Shown one piece after another: positions 35,623-44,628 of a stretch of 64,000 nt of DNA. The position numbers and the translations under genes are program-made. The notes under the pieces are model-generated. The model searched no databases, was not told the DNA's origin, and worked only from the letters and a program-made list of their open reading frames with translations. Each line of letters opens with the position of its first letter. The stretch's first letter is position 1. Source of the stretch: JAQUCI01 sp034932685 (GTDB taxonomy: Bacteria > Bacillota_I > Bacilli_A > Erysipelotrichales > Erysipelotrichaceae); contig JAYFOM010000004.1 in the NCBI GenBank assembly GCA_034932685.1, positions 32,000 to 95,999 on the forward strand, read 5' to 3'.

Positions 35623-35790
35623 ATACGCGGTACCACCTTAATTCACTGATAAGTGCTCTTTAACTTTTAACGCAAGTAACGGATTTCCATTTCCTGAAAT
35701 CACCTATCAGGTGGTAATCATTATTTCCTTCAAGAAGTTTTCATCATCCACTTCTCTTGCTGATCGGGAAAGTATTGATCGTGTCCTGAA
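35602..35790 (-). promoter_or_regulatory. Threonine T-box riboswitch of thrS operon
   Basis: T-box core GGTGGTACCGCG on the minus strand (about 35626-35637). Stem I base: TCAGG (35785-35789) pairs with CCTGA (35707-35711). The specifier ACC (Thr codon, 35713-35715) lies one purine before the closing arm, the same geometry as in the Trp T-box of this window. Above it CTTTCC pairs with GGAAA. It should control thrS and the two transporter genes together. Confidence 0.92.
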
Positions 35791-35845
35791 TCAAGGTTAT
35801 GACAATAATATAATATCAAATCTACTAAAAGTCAATAAAGATGCT

Positions 35846-36598
35846 TCATCGACTAAAAAGTGTTGTTCTTTGTTTTTTATTGAAAACAAACGGTAGATAC
35901 ATTAATGCCATTACGACCAAAAGTAATCCTGCCAATGGAATCAAATAACCCGGATTACCTAACCACTGTTCAAATATAACAAGTGGTGATCCAGGTGATG
36001 GCCAGTTTATAAAGAAAAAATTAGTGTTAAACAACTTATTAAAAATAAATATTGGTATCGCTAAGCTTACTACAAAAAGTAAGACTTTAGGATAGTATCT
36101 AAGATTGGGTTGATATTCACGTCCTACTAAAAGTAAGACTGGGTATAGAATGATCATTGCATGGATAGTGAAACTATGCATATGCATAAAGTTCAGCAAA
36201 GGATATACAGTCCAATCCGCAAACAATAGCGCAGCTAAAGCTCCTGGTAGACATATTACATAAGATGCTTCTGCCCAAAACTTACTTTCGCTAAATGCGT
36301 GGATAAGTATGACAAATAAACTTATGCCACAAAGATGAAACGGTAGATAACTAGCGTTAAAATTTCCACTTGAAGCAATGATCAAATCTTTGATCACTTC
36401 AAGCGCTACCATGATCACTGCCATCACTTTTCTAAAATTTCTTCTTTGCTCTATAAGTAGTTGTTTATAATAAAGTGCAACTAACACTCCCGCTACAAAT
36501 AACCCCGCCAACCAAGTTAAGTGTAAACGTCCGTAAAGGGTAAAACCAATGTGATTCTCTGGTAACATCGAGTAGTGTGAAAAGAAATGTTCAAACAT
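35846..36598 (-). CDS. YwaF/TIGR02206-family integral membrane protein
   Basis: About seven hydrophobic spans in 250 aa, with the family blocks FTLYGRLHLTWLAG, HLCGISLFVILIHAFS, PGALAALLFADWT and HSFTIHAMIILYPVLL. This family is called YwaF or TMEM164-like; its function is unknown. It ends in TGA. It follows the ABC pair by 9 bp on the same strand and could be part of that operon. Confidence 0.83.
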   Translation of the reverse strand: MFEHFFSHYSMLPENHIGFTLYGRLHLTWLAGLFVAGVLVALYYKQLLIEQRRNFRKVMAVIMVALEVIKDLIIASSGNFNASYLPFHLCGISLFVILIHAFSESKFWAEASYVICLPGALAALLFADWTVYPLLNFMHMHSFTIHAMIILYPVLLLVGREYQPNLRYYPKVLLFVVSLAIPIFIFNKLFNTNFFFINWPSPGSPLVIFEQWLGNPGYLIPLAGLLLVVMALMYLPFVFNKKQRTTLFSR

Positions 36599-36607
36599 AA
36601 TGTTCTC

Positions 36608-38473
36608 CTATAATTCTATAGATGGTTTACTCCCCAGTTTAAGCAGTTTACTTTCCAGTTCTTCATTAAACTGATTAGTGTATAAGCGATAATAATATCC
36701 TTTTTGAGCGATAAGTGTCTGATGATCACCATCTTCAACTATCTTACCTTTTCTGATCACCAAAATACGATCTGCATCAACAATTGTTGATAATCGATGA
36801 GCAATGATAAAGCTAGTTCTTCCCTTCAACAATGTTTCAACCGCATGTTGAATAACTTGTTCAGTTTCAGTATCGATACTACTAGTAGCTTCATCCAAAA
36901 CAAATATGGCAGGCTGTCTTATTACTGCACGAGCGAATGATATCAATTGTTTTTCGCCTGTCGATAGTCTTCCACCACCCTCACCAACATCGCTATCATA
37001 ACCTTGATCAAGCTTCATGATAAAATTATGGGCGTTTACATATTTCGCCGCCGCAATGATCTCTTCATCACTGGCATCCATCTTACCATAGCGAATGTTA
37101 TCTTTTATTGTCCCTGCAAATAAGTGTGGTGATTGCAAAACATATCCAAGGTTTTCATGTAACCAGCCAAGAGAGCGTTTACGGTAATCAATTCCATCAA
37201 TTAAAACTTCACCATTTATTGGTTCATAAAAGCGACAAAGCAAATTCACGATCGTGCTTTTACCAGATCCTGTTTCTCCAACGATCGCAATAGTCTGTCC
37301 CGCTTTTACATGCAGATTAAAGTTCTCTAAGATTGGTTCTTTGATGTTATAATAAAAATCAATGTTTCTAAACTCGATATCACCATTTATTGGCTCATAC
37401 GCTTCATATTTTGGTTCAAGAATAGTTCCATACTTTGCGATCACTTCAGGTGTATCAGCGATTTTTGGTTCTTCATCCAATAATGATACAACTCTTTCAG
37501 CACTTGCTTGAGCAAGTTGAAGTTCTGCCATCAAACGGGCAATCTGTCTTAGTGGTTCAAGAAACTGTGAAGAATATTGGGTAAATAGCATTAAAGTACC
37601 AAACTCAATACTTTTGATTAGCACTTGATGACCGCCATACCAAAGAATACCAGCCAAACTCAAAGCTCCTAACCCTAATACGATTGGCATAAATAATGAA
37701 TTTAATAATGCTGCCTTTACTGATCGATTACGCATCGTATTAGTTAAGTGATCAAAATCATCTTGATTAGTTTTTTCCAATACTAAAGTTTTAGTCGTTT
37801 TAGCACCACTAATACCTTCACTAAAACTACCTGTTATTAATGAGTTGACCTTTCTTACTTCTCGGTAATTCTTTAAGATTCTAATTTGAAACCAGGCACT
37901 TATATATGCTAATACAGGAACTACGGCTAAAACAATCAATGCCAAGCGCCAGTTAACAATCAACATTACTATAGTTACACCAAGCATAACGGTTGTACCC
38001 CAGAAAAGATCCATTAAACTCCACGACATTATCTCAGCTATATGATTGACATCGCTTGTCATTCGAGCCATGATACGTCCATTTGGTGTTTTATCATAAT
38101 AAGAGTAAGATAATTCTTGTAACTTCTTCATTAATCGTATCCGAATATCGTAAGCGAAATCCATTTCAATACTGCCAGCTATATGAAAAAATGCATAAAT
38201 ATTGATACCTTGTATTATCACAAATCCTATAAAGATAAGCGCAAATGTTAATACAGGATCATTTTGACCAGTACCAGCAACGAAATGATCGATCGCATAT
38301 TTATTCATATACGGAAATAAGATATCAACTACTGCTACAGCGATATTGATCGCAAACAAACCATATAAAAGCTTTTTATGTTTCCATAAAAGCTTTAATA
38401 TCTTTCGCCATAACGTGATATCAAAGGAGTCAGTATTAAACTCCTCTTCCTCACGCAAGTTATTATTACTCAT
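36608..38473 (-). CDS. ABC exporter half-transporter, second subunit of a heterodimer
   Basis: Type IV ABC exporter: six membrane helices (about 30-320) followed by an ATPase domain. Walker A GETGSGKST, signature LSTGEKQL (the usual LSGGQ is altered), Walker B IFVLDEATSSID and switch histidine IAHRLS. 621 aa. It overlaps the preceding ABC gene by one base. Heterodimeric pairs of this type usually export drugs or lipids; the substrate is unknown. Confidence 0.92.
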   Translation of the reverse strand: MSNNNLREEEEFNTDSFDITLWRKILKLLWKHKKLLYGLFAINIAVAVVDILFPYMNKYAIDHFVAGTGQNDPVLTFALIFIGFVIIQGINIYAFFHIAGSIEMDFAYDIRIRLMKKLQELSYSYYDKTPNGRIMARMTSDVNHIAEIMSWSLMDLFWGTTVMLGVTIVMLIVNWRLALIVLAVVPVLAYISAWFQIRILKNYREVRKVNSLITGSFSEGISGAKTTKTLVLEKTNQDDFDHLTNTMRNRSVKAALLNSLFMPIVLGLGALSLAGILWYGGHQVLIKSIEFGTLMLFTQYSSQFLEPLRQIARLMAELQLAQASAERVVSLLDEEPKIADTPEVIAKYGTILEPKYEAYEPINGDIEFRNIDFYYNIKEPILENFNLHVKAGQTIAIVGETGSGKSTIVNLLCRFYEPINGEVLIDGIDYRKRSLGWLHENLGYVLQSPHLFAGTIKDNIRYGKMDASDEEIIAAAKYVNAHNFIMKLDQGYDSDVGEGGGRLSTGEKQLISFARAVIRQPAIFVLDEATSSIDTETEQVIQHAVETLLKGRTSFIIAHRLSTIVDADRILVIRKGKIVEDGDHQTLIAQKGYYYRLYTNQFNEELESKLLKLGSKPSIEL

Positions 38474-40260
38474 TACTGTACCTCCCTAACAATCTGACTT
38501 TGAATCTCATAAATACGTTTATATAGACCTTCTTGTGCAAGAAGCTCATTATGAGTCCCTTGTTGTACAATCTTTCCCTCATCCAAAACAATGATCATGT
38601 CAGCATTTTGAACACTACTAACTCGATGTGTTATCAAGATTGTTGTTACATCTTTACTAAGCTCATGAATTGCTTCTCTAATATAAGCATCAGTTTCAGT
38701 ATCAACGGCAGATAATGAATCATCAAATATCAAGATTGGAGCATTATTGATTATCGTACGCGCAATAGCGATACGTTGTTTTTGTCCACCTGATAAAGTT
38801 ACGCCTTTTTCTCCGACCATGGTATCATAACCTTGATCAAAATCGCGAATCACTTCATGGACACTAGCCATTTTCGCGGCACGATGAATTTCTTCAGCTT
38901 TCGCTGAGGGATTTGCCATTTTAATATTATCAAAGATCGATCTTGAAAACAGAAATGGTTCCTGTAATACAATTCCGACTTGTTTTCTTAAATGACGACG
39001 TTGAATATCTTTAAGTTCGTGATCATCAATTTTAATCGAACCATTTTGATAATCATAAAGACGAGTTAACAAATGTACTAAAGATGATTTACCACTTCCC
39101 GTTGGTCCCATTATGGCGACCGTTTGACCAGCTTTGATTGTAAAGCTAACATCTTTTAAAACATCATCTTTACCATCTTCATACCGAAATGTAACATGCT
39201 CAAAACTAATATTTCCTGCAATATCAGGCGTAATACCATTTTCGATATCTTCTATTGGTTCATTTAAGATTTCAAGAATCCGGTCAAGTGCAATGCTAAC
39301 TTTACCCATATCGGATAATACTCTACCGACATTTCTGATTGGCCATAAAATCATTGATTCATAGGATACAAAAACAAAGAAATCACCAATGCTTATATAA
39401 CCATTACGTGCTTCAAAAATACCAACAATGACGATCAACAAAATCTGTAGCAAACATATTGTATCTGAAAGACTCCAGTAAGCTCCTAATATCTTTATGA
39501 CTTTTAAAGTATAGTCATGAAATATTCGATTTTTCTTCTCAAATTTGTCTAGTTCAAATCGTTCGCGATTAAATGCCTTCACTACTCTTGTCCCTGTCAA
39601 TGTATTTTGAAAAGTTTCCGACATTGCACCTTCGGCTTCATCTGATTTTTGAAAAACGGCTTGTATCTTACCAAAAAACACATAAGCCATGATCATGATC
39701 AAAGGCATACTTATCATGGATAGCCATGCCATTTTTGGATAAATAGAAAACAATATAAAAATCGCGATAATAGCCGATCCTAAAGCATAGACTAATTCCG
39801 AGAGTTGACCACCTAACATTCGACGTAGTTGGTTAACATCACTTGTGCATCTTTGAATAAGATCACCAGTCTTTGCGTTAACATGATAACTATATGGTAA
39901 TAAGGTTAAATGTGAGTACAACCAATTACGTAAGCGTTCAACAACCCCTTCTGATATAGTCGCGTTCAGCTTACCTCTAAGAAAGATAAAAATTCCAATA
40001 AAAACAAAAATGAACATTATTAAAAGCGCTGCTATCCATAGATTGTTTTGTATATAAACAACCCCACCAATACTATCAACGATATTTGCGATAATTGGAT
40101 TATCAATTGGTTTTAAACTGATAACTTGATCGATCACAAAACTAAAGACCAAAGGATTAAGCAGATTAAAAGCAACATAACCTAAAGTAACAAATATCAT
40201 GGATACAAACATTAAACGATAACCTTTAAACAGCTCATGTAAGAGCTTTGATTTTTGCAT
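38473..40260 (-). CDS. ABC exporter half-transporter, first subunit of a heterodimer
   Basis: Six-span transmembrane domain plus ATPase domain: Walker A GPTGSGKSS, signature LSGGQKQRIAIA, Walker B LIFDDSLSAVD with Asp after the Walker B in the position normally Glu (DDSLSAVD), and ITHRVS. The degenerate catalytic acid is typical of one half of heterodimeric exporters. 595 aa. Expression is probably attenuated by the leader upstream (40284-40475). Confidence 0.92.
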   Translation of the reverse strand: MQKSKLLHELFKGYRLMFVSMIFVTLGYVAFNLLNPLVFSFVIDQVISLKPIDNPIIANIVDSIGGVVYIQNNLWIAALLIMFIFVFIGIFIFLRGKLNATISEGVVERLRNWLYSHLTLLPYSYHVNAKTGDLIQRCTSDVNQLRRMLGGQLSELVYALGSAIIAIFILFSIYPKMAWLSMISMPLIMIMAYVFFGKIQAVFQKSDEAEGAMSETFQNTLTGTRVVKAFNRERFELDKFEKKNRIFHDYTLKVIKILGAYWSLSDTICLLQILLIVIVGIFEARNGYISIGDFFVFVSYESMILWPIRNVGRVLSDMGKVSIALDRILEILNEPIEDIENGITPDIAGNISFEHVTFRYEDGKDDVLKDVSFTIKAGQTVAIMGPTGSGKSSLVHLLTRLYDYQNGSIKIDDHELKDIQRRHLRKQVGIVLQEPFLFSRSIFDNIKMANPSAKAEEIHRAAKMASVHEVIRDFDQGYDTMVGEKGVTLSGGQKQRIAIARTIINNAPILIFDDSLSAVDTETDAYIREAIHELSKDVTTILITHRVSSVQNADMIIVLDEGKIVQQGTHNELLAQEGLYKRIYEIQSQIVREVQ

Positions 40261-40283
40261 ACTCTTCTCCCTTAAAATAAAAA

Positions 40284-40305
40284 ATCATGATTACCTGATC
40301 ATGAT
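40284..40305 (-). terminator. Intrinsic terminator in the leader of the ABC exporter operon
   Basis: ATCATGAT, 6-base loop CAGGTA, ATCATGAT followed by TTTTTATTTT on the minus strand. It lies directly before the AAGGGAG site of the first ABC gene, so it sits in the 5' leader. Confidence 0.75.
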
Positions 40306-40361
40306 ATGCCGCAATAAGTACGATTCAACTTAGGTGGCTGATAACTAATCCTATGATCAGG
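40294..40361 (-). promoter_or_regulatory. Possible antiterminator of the ABC leader
   Basis: CCTGATCAT (minus strand, 40353-40361) is exactly complementary over 9 bases to ATGATCAGG (40294-40302), which includes the first arm and loop of the terminator. The upstream copy can also fold into its own hairpin AATCCT/AGGATT (40347-40364). These foldings are mutually exclusive, the usual design of transcription attenuators. Confidence 0.5.
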
Positions 40362-40392
40362 ATTTCAATCATACATGCCAACAGTTATTTAT

Positions 40393-40425
40393 CATTAGCC
40401 TCATAAAACAAAACGTTAGCTAATG
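40393..40425 (-). promoter_or_regulatory. Hairpin overlapping the end of the leader ORF
   Basis: CATTAGC (40419-40425) pairs with GCTAATG (40393-40399) on the minus strand. The first arm covers the last two sense codons of the 19-codon leader ORF and the stop codon lies in the loop, so a ribosome there would open this hairpin. Confidence 0.45.
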
Positions 40426-40475
40426 TTGACGTTGACATCATTTATCATTTCTCTTCCAATAAAAATACTTACCAT
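40416..40475 (-). CDS. Putative 19-aa leader peptide upstream of the ABC exporter pair
   Basis: ATG preceded by TAGGAGAATATTT, whose first bases are the stop codon of the Gx transporter gene. The peptide is MVSIFIGREMINDVNVNIS. Its position before a hairpin, an alternative pairing and a terminator makes a leader-peptide role plausible. I see no run of one amino acid that would hint at the signal. Peptides this short often occur by chance. Confidence 0.4.
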   Translation of the reverse strand: MVSIFIGREMINDVNVNIS

Positions 40476-40485
40476 AAATATTCTC

Positions 40486-40974
40486 CTATCTAATTCGTTT
40501 CAAAGCTTCTTTGGATAAAAGTCCAGTCAATAATCCTGTAGGAATTGCTAAGATCAATAACATCGGAAGATAGTATAACATCAAATAGAATGTTTGATAG
40601 ATATAACTTACACAAAGTAACTGTCCTACACTGTGAACAACGGCACTAATAACACTTAGAAAATACAAGCTAAGTTGGTTTTTGCGATCAAGTATGATAA
40701 CAACAAACGTACTTAACATTACTCCACTTAATGATATCCAAAAAGCTGTCCCGAATATGATACCACGCAACAAACTACTAAGCAACACGCGTAGAACATT
40801 AATATATATCATATCTTTATACCCATACATTTTCAAAGCTATCAATCCCATAATATTCGCTAATCCTAACTTTACGCCATATATAGGTATTGGCAAATTC
40901 GGTTCAAGGATATGAAGAATAATACTGATCGCTAAGATCAATGATAATTTAGTCAGTTTTTGTGTTTTATTCAT
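40486..40974 (-). CDS. Gx transporter family protein (annotated heptaprenyl diphosphate synthase component I)
   Basis: Small integral membrane protein of 162 aa with about five spans, starting NKTQKLTKLSLILAISIILHILEPNLPIP and containing GVKLGLANIMGLIALKMYG, the family signature. The family is often annotated as component I of heptaprenyl diphosphate synthase but looks like an S-component-type transporter. Usual partners (NusG domain II protein, prenyl synthase) are not adjacent. It follows glpK by 11 bp. Confidence 0.85.
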   Translation of the reverse strand: MNKTQKLTKLSLILAISIILHILEPNLPIPIYGVKLGLANIMGLIALKMYGYKDMIYINVLRVLLSSLLRGIIFGTAFWISLSGVMLSTFVVIILDRKNQLSLYFLSVISAVVHSVGQLLCVSYIYQTFYLMLYYLPMLLILAIPTGLLTGLLSKEALKRIR

Positions 40975-40985
40975 TTACTACCTCT

Positions 40986-42470
40986 TTACTTAAACATTCT
41001 TGTCGCACTTACCGCTTTATGCCAACTTTGTAATAATTTATCACTATCAGTTTGATCCATTATTGGACTAAACTCTATGTCATTTTTCCATTTTTCTTTG
41101 ATTTCGTCAATACTTTCCCAAACACCTACCGCTAATCCAGCCAAAAAAGCTGCACCAAGAGCAGTTGTTTCATTTACCATTGCTCTTTTTATGTTAGCTT
41201 GTAAAATATCCGCTTGCCATTGCATTAAAAAGTTGTTTCGGCTAGCACCACCATCAACTTTTAATAATTTGACATCAAAACCAGTATCGCTTTCCATAGC
41301 TTTTAGTACATCATATGTTTGATAAGCTAAAGACTCAAGCGTCGCTCTTACTAAGTGTGCTTTTGTTGTTCCACGCGTTATACCAAACATTGCACCTTTG
41401 ACATCAGCGTCCCAATATGGGGCGCCCATTCCAACAAAAGAAGGTACAACATATACCCCACCATTATCACTTACTTCTTTTGCCATTTGCTCGCTTTCAG
41501 TGGCATTTTCAATAATCTTTATACCATCTCTAAGCCATTGAATTGCTGCTCCAGCCACAAATACGCTTCCTTCTAGTGCATAACATACTTGATCTTTTAA
41601 TTGCCAAGCGACAGTTGTAACTAAGCCATTAAGACTCATCTTTACTTTGTCACCAATATTCATCAATAGAAAACAACCAGTACCATAAGTATTCTTGACA
41701 TCACCTGCATTAAAACAAGCTTGTCCAAATAGTGATGCTTGCTGATCACCTACTAGTGCTGCTATGGGAATTTTTGCATTAACTATTTCGGCGGCAGTTA
41801 AACCATAAACTTCACTAGTGCTCTTAATTTCAGGTAATATCGCTTTTGGAATGTTCCAGAAGGACAAAAGTTCATCATCCCAACTTAAACTGTTGATATC
41901 CATAAGTAACGTTCTACTCGCATTACTAACATCAGTAACATGTACACTATGATTTGTTAGCTTATAAACAAGCCAAGTATCGATCGTTCCAAACATCAAC
42001 TCACCATTTTCGGCTCTTCTTTGACCATCTGGAATTTTATCAAGTATCCATCTGATCTTGCTTGCTGAAAAATATGAGTCAATTACTAATCCGGTTTTTG
42101 CTTTAATGACTGCTTCAACATTTTGCGCTCTTACCCTTTCACAAAGTTCGTTTGTTTGACGGCTTTGCCAAACTAACGCAAAATAAACCGGTTTGCCATT
42201 ATCTTTATCCCAAATAACTGTTGTTTCACGCTGGTTAGTGATACCAATAGCGTTTATCTGATTCATTCTTAAACCGGCTTTAATTAAGGCTTCATGAATG
42301 ACCGCAATAACACTGGCATAGATTTCATCAGCGTTTTGTTCAACCCATCCAGGTTTAGGATAATAGGATTCAATCTCTTTTTGAGCAATTGCCATGACAT
42401 TGATGTTCTCATCAAAAATCATCGCCCGCGAGCTTGTTGTACCTTGATCAATGGCTAATAAGTATTTCAT
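40986..42470 (-). CDS. glpK: Glycerol kinase
   Basis: FGGY-family kinase converting glycerol to glycerol-3-phosphate. Motifs DQGTTSSRAMIFD at the start, GITNQRETTVIWD, and the C-terminal LKVDGGASRNNFLMQWQADIL. 494 aa is normal. No glycerol facilitator (glpF) or glpD/glpO gene is adjacent. Gap of 4 bp after the arginase-like gene; probable operon arginase-glpK-Gx transporter. Confidence 0.96.
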   Translation of the reverse strand: MKYLLAIDQGTTSSRAMIFDENINVMAIAQKEIESYYPKPGWVEQNADEIYASVIAVIHEALIKAGLRMNQINAIGITNQRETTVIWDKDNGKPVYFALVWQSRQTNELCERVRAQNVEAVIKAKTGLVIDSYFSASKIRWILDKIPDGQRRAENGELMFGTIDTWLVYKLTNHSVHVTDVSNASRTLLMDINSLSWDDELLSFWNIPKAILPEIKSTSEVYGLTAAEIVNAKIPIAALVGDQQASLFGQACFNAGDVKNTYGTGCFLLMNIGDKVKMSLNGLVTTVAWQLKDQVCYALEGSVFVAGAAIQWLRDGIKIIENATESEQMAKEVSDNGGVYVVPSFVGMGAPYWDADVKGAMFGITRGTTKAHLVRATLESLAYQTYDVLKAMESDTGFDVKLLKVDGGASRNNFLMQWQADILQANIKRAMVNETTALGAAFLAGLAVGVWESIDEIKEKWKNDIEFSPIMDQTDSDKLLQSWHKAVSATRMFK

Positions 42471-42474
42471 TTTA

Positions 42475-43299
42475 CTACCCCTTGTGTTTCATAATGATAC
42501 TTTTGATCATCATAATGATTTTTATAGTATTACCATCATCTTTAAGCGGATTATACTCAACTACATCCATACCAATAATATTTAGATCATTTAATATCCG
42601 ATCGATTAAATAACTTACCTGATCAATACTAAAACCACTTTTTACTGGTGTGTTTACCCCACTACAGAACTGTTTATCAATTGAATCAAGATCAAAACTA
42701 AAATAAACCTTTTTATTGCTTAAGTAAGAGATCGCTTCATCAAGACAAACCTCTAATCCTTTATCCTTGATCTGCTCAAGCGTAAACATCTTAATGTTTC
42801 TTTCTTTGATCAAAGTTTCTTCTTTTTCATCAAGTGAGCTAATACCAAAGAGTACAATAGAATCACTAGCGATAAAATTTCCTTCACAAATATCTGTTAA
42901 ACGTTTTTCACCAAGTCCTTGCATAACACTTAAAGGTACCCCATGAATACGCTTGGAAATGCTAGTAAGATCAGTATTACTATCTCCATGAGCATCAACC
43001 CATATCACACCAAGACCTGGCTGATAATGACCAGAAATAGACGCTATCGCTAGACTATGATCACCCCCAACAGTAACAACAAAATCATCTTTATACTGTT
43101 GGTAAATACTTTTCAAGCGCCACAAGAAATCCGTGACTGTATTCAGGTTTTGCATGCTTGCATTTTCATCTTCATTCTTTTTTATAACATGATTGATCGC
43201 GTCAAAAGTAAATATCGTTTTTAGTTTATCAATCGCAAGATCAGCACCAGTTATCGTACATCCTTCTTTTAAAGGCGCTCCAATATATTTAATTGCCAT
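42475..43299 (-). CDS. Arginase/agmatinase-family ureohydrolase, arginase-like
   Basis: Binuclear manganese hydrolase. Metal motifs GGDHS (78-82), DAHGDSNT (102-109) and FDLDSID are present. Features closest to arginase are GDHSLAIASISG, RIHGVPLSVMQGLG, VNTPVKSGFS and GMDVVEYNPL. It would split arginine to ornithine and urea. 274 aa is about 20-25 residues shorter than Bacillus arginase. It overlaps the formamidase gene by 11 bp. Confidence 0.88.
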   Translation of the reverse strand: MAIKYIGAPLKEGCTITGADLAIDKLKTIFTFDAINHVIKKNEDENASMQNLNTVTDFLWRLKSIYQQYKDDFVVTVGGDHSLAIASISGHYQPGLGVIWVDAHGDSNTDLTSISKRIHGVPLSVMQGLGEKRLTDICEGNFIASDSIVLFGISSLDEKEETLIKERNIKMFTLEQIKDKGLEVCLDEAISYLSNKKVYFSFDLDSIDKQFCSGVNTPVKSGFSIDQVSYLIDRILNDLNIIGMDVVEYNPLKDDGNTIKIIMMIKSIIMKHKG

Positions 43300-44206
43300 T
43301 ATCTTTTTCCTTCATATCATAATTAATATATTTCAGATCCATCGCAAATCGCGTTGTCACCAATGGATTTACGATCTGACATATTTCAAGATTACCAACT
43401 GCACTCATCAACATTCCTGCTTCAATGATATCACAGTTATTAGCATCAATTATTACCTTACTCATTTCCTTACAAGCGATCTTAGCGGCCATATCAAGAT
43501 CAATACCACTACCAGTAGTATAAAGAATACCTTTATTGATAACTCTTGGATTGGTGATCTTACGATTTTTAATTAATGATATTCTCACCTTAATACTACC
43601 ACCACACTCAATACCACTACAATTAACTTCACCATCGCCCATTGTCGCATGAAGATCGCCCATTGCTAAAAGCGCACCCTCCGTAAATATTGGTAACTCA
43701 ACCAAAGCTCCAACTGCAATTTTTGTATTGTCCATATTACCACCATGATTATTGGGGGTATTACTTGCGATTTCACCAGCGATGGCCGCTGTGCCAATAC
43801 ATCCAATCATTGGCTTGACAGGTAGTTTGATATTATCATTAAACCTTATCGCGTTCTCTTCAATCTGAACGATCTTAGTAGCTCTTTCTGATACTTCTTT
43901 ACCAAATACACCATTGTATGGTTTTGAGACGATAATACCATAATTGTTTAGTTTAATATCTAGTATTTCTACTAACAAAGTATCATTTGGTGTTGCGCCA
44001 TTTATATATAATGGTCCGTTAACTGGGTTTACTCTTATTAAAAACTTGTCCCAATCATAGTCCGATGTTTTTACAAGATCGCTATAGCAATCTTTAGTCT
44101 GAAACAACACGATCGCTTCACTATCACAGACAGCTATCGGTTCATGATCCTTACTAAAGCTATAGACGTATTTTTCTTTATCCAAAACTAGCATATCATC
44201 CCTCAA
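43289..44206 (-). CDS. Acetamidase/formamidase family amidohydrolase
   Basis: FmdA/AmdA-type enzyme that hydrolyses short amides to ammonia and an acid. Family blocks VNPVNGPLYINGATPNDTLLVEIL, NNHGGNMDNTKIAVGALVELPIFTEGALLAMGDLHATMGDGEVNCSGIE (with intervening residues) are clear. 305 aa. Placed between an OsmC gene and an arginase-like gene with overlaps at both ends, suggesting a nitrogen-scavenging operon (inference). Confidence 0.9.
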   Translation of the reverse strand: MRDDMLVLDKEKYVYSFSKDHEPIAVCDSEAIVLFQTKDCYSDLVKTSDYDWDKFLIRVNPVNGPLYINGATPNDTLLVEILDIKLNNYGIIVSKPYNGVFGKEVSERATKIVQIEENAIRFNDNIKLPVKPMIGCIGTAAIAGEIASNTPNNHGGNMDNTKIAVGALVELPIFTEGALLAMGDLHATMGDGEVNCSGIECGGSIKVRISLIKNRKITNPRVINKGILYTTGSGIDLDMAAKIACKEMSKVIIDANNCDIIEAGMLMSAVGNLEICQIVNPLVTTRFAMDLKYINYDMKEKDNGN

Positions 44207-44585
44207 AATGCACTTGATAGTTCATCGTCGCAACATGGGCAATCGTATTGTAGATTGAACAATACTTAGTTGCAAGATCAAATGACTTAATGATCTGTTG
44301 AGCATCATCAACACTTTTTATATATACTTCAATGTTGACATTGGTTAAAGTTGTCGGTATGTCTTCTTTTTTATCACCATTGATAATATAACGTGCACTA
44401 TCAATAGTAAGTCTTTTCTTAACTAAAATTGATAAAAAAGTCGCATGTAAACAAGCAGCTAAAGCTCCTTGAAGCATATCATACGGAGCTACTCCGTTAT
44501 CCCCAATGATAACATCGTTATTTTTGTTTAAGATCTTACCATTAAAATCATTTTGAAAAATTACTTCGGCATTTACTTTACTCAT
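44196..44585 (-). CDS. OsmC/Ohr-family protein
   Basis: Small peroxiredoxin-like protein. Two cysteines in the family places are visible: ALAACLHATFL (about 45) and ATKYCSIYNTIA (about 108). OsmC/Ohr proteins reduce organic hydroperoxides; the 129-aa length and the GVAPYDMLQGALAAC block fit the YhfA-like subgroup, whose substrate is unclear. First gene of the operon, with TATAAT at 44604-44609 preceded by TG (extended -10). Confidence 0.88.
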   Translation of the reverse strand: MSKVNAEVIFQNDFNGKILNKNNDVIIGDNGVAPYDMLQGALAACLHATFLSILVKKRLTIDSARYIINGDKKEDIPTTLTNVNIEVYIKSVDDAQQIIKSFDLATKYCSIYNTIAHVATMNYQVHFEG

Positions 44586-44603
44586 AATTACTCCTTTGTT
44601 TAG

Positions 44604-44609
44604 ATTATA
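44604..44609 (-). promoter_or_regulatory. Extended -10 box of the osmC-formamidase-arginase operon
   Basis: TGATATAAT on the minus strand, 20-30 bases before the AAAGGAG site of the OsmC gene. No good -35 is seen. Confidence 0.5.
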
Positions 44610-44628
44610 TCATAAATCATGTTGGCTT

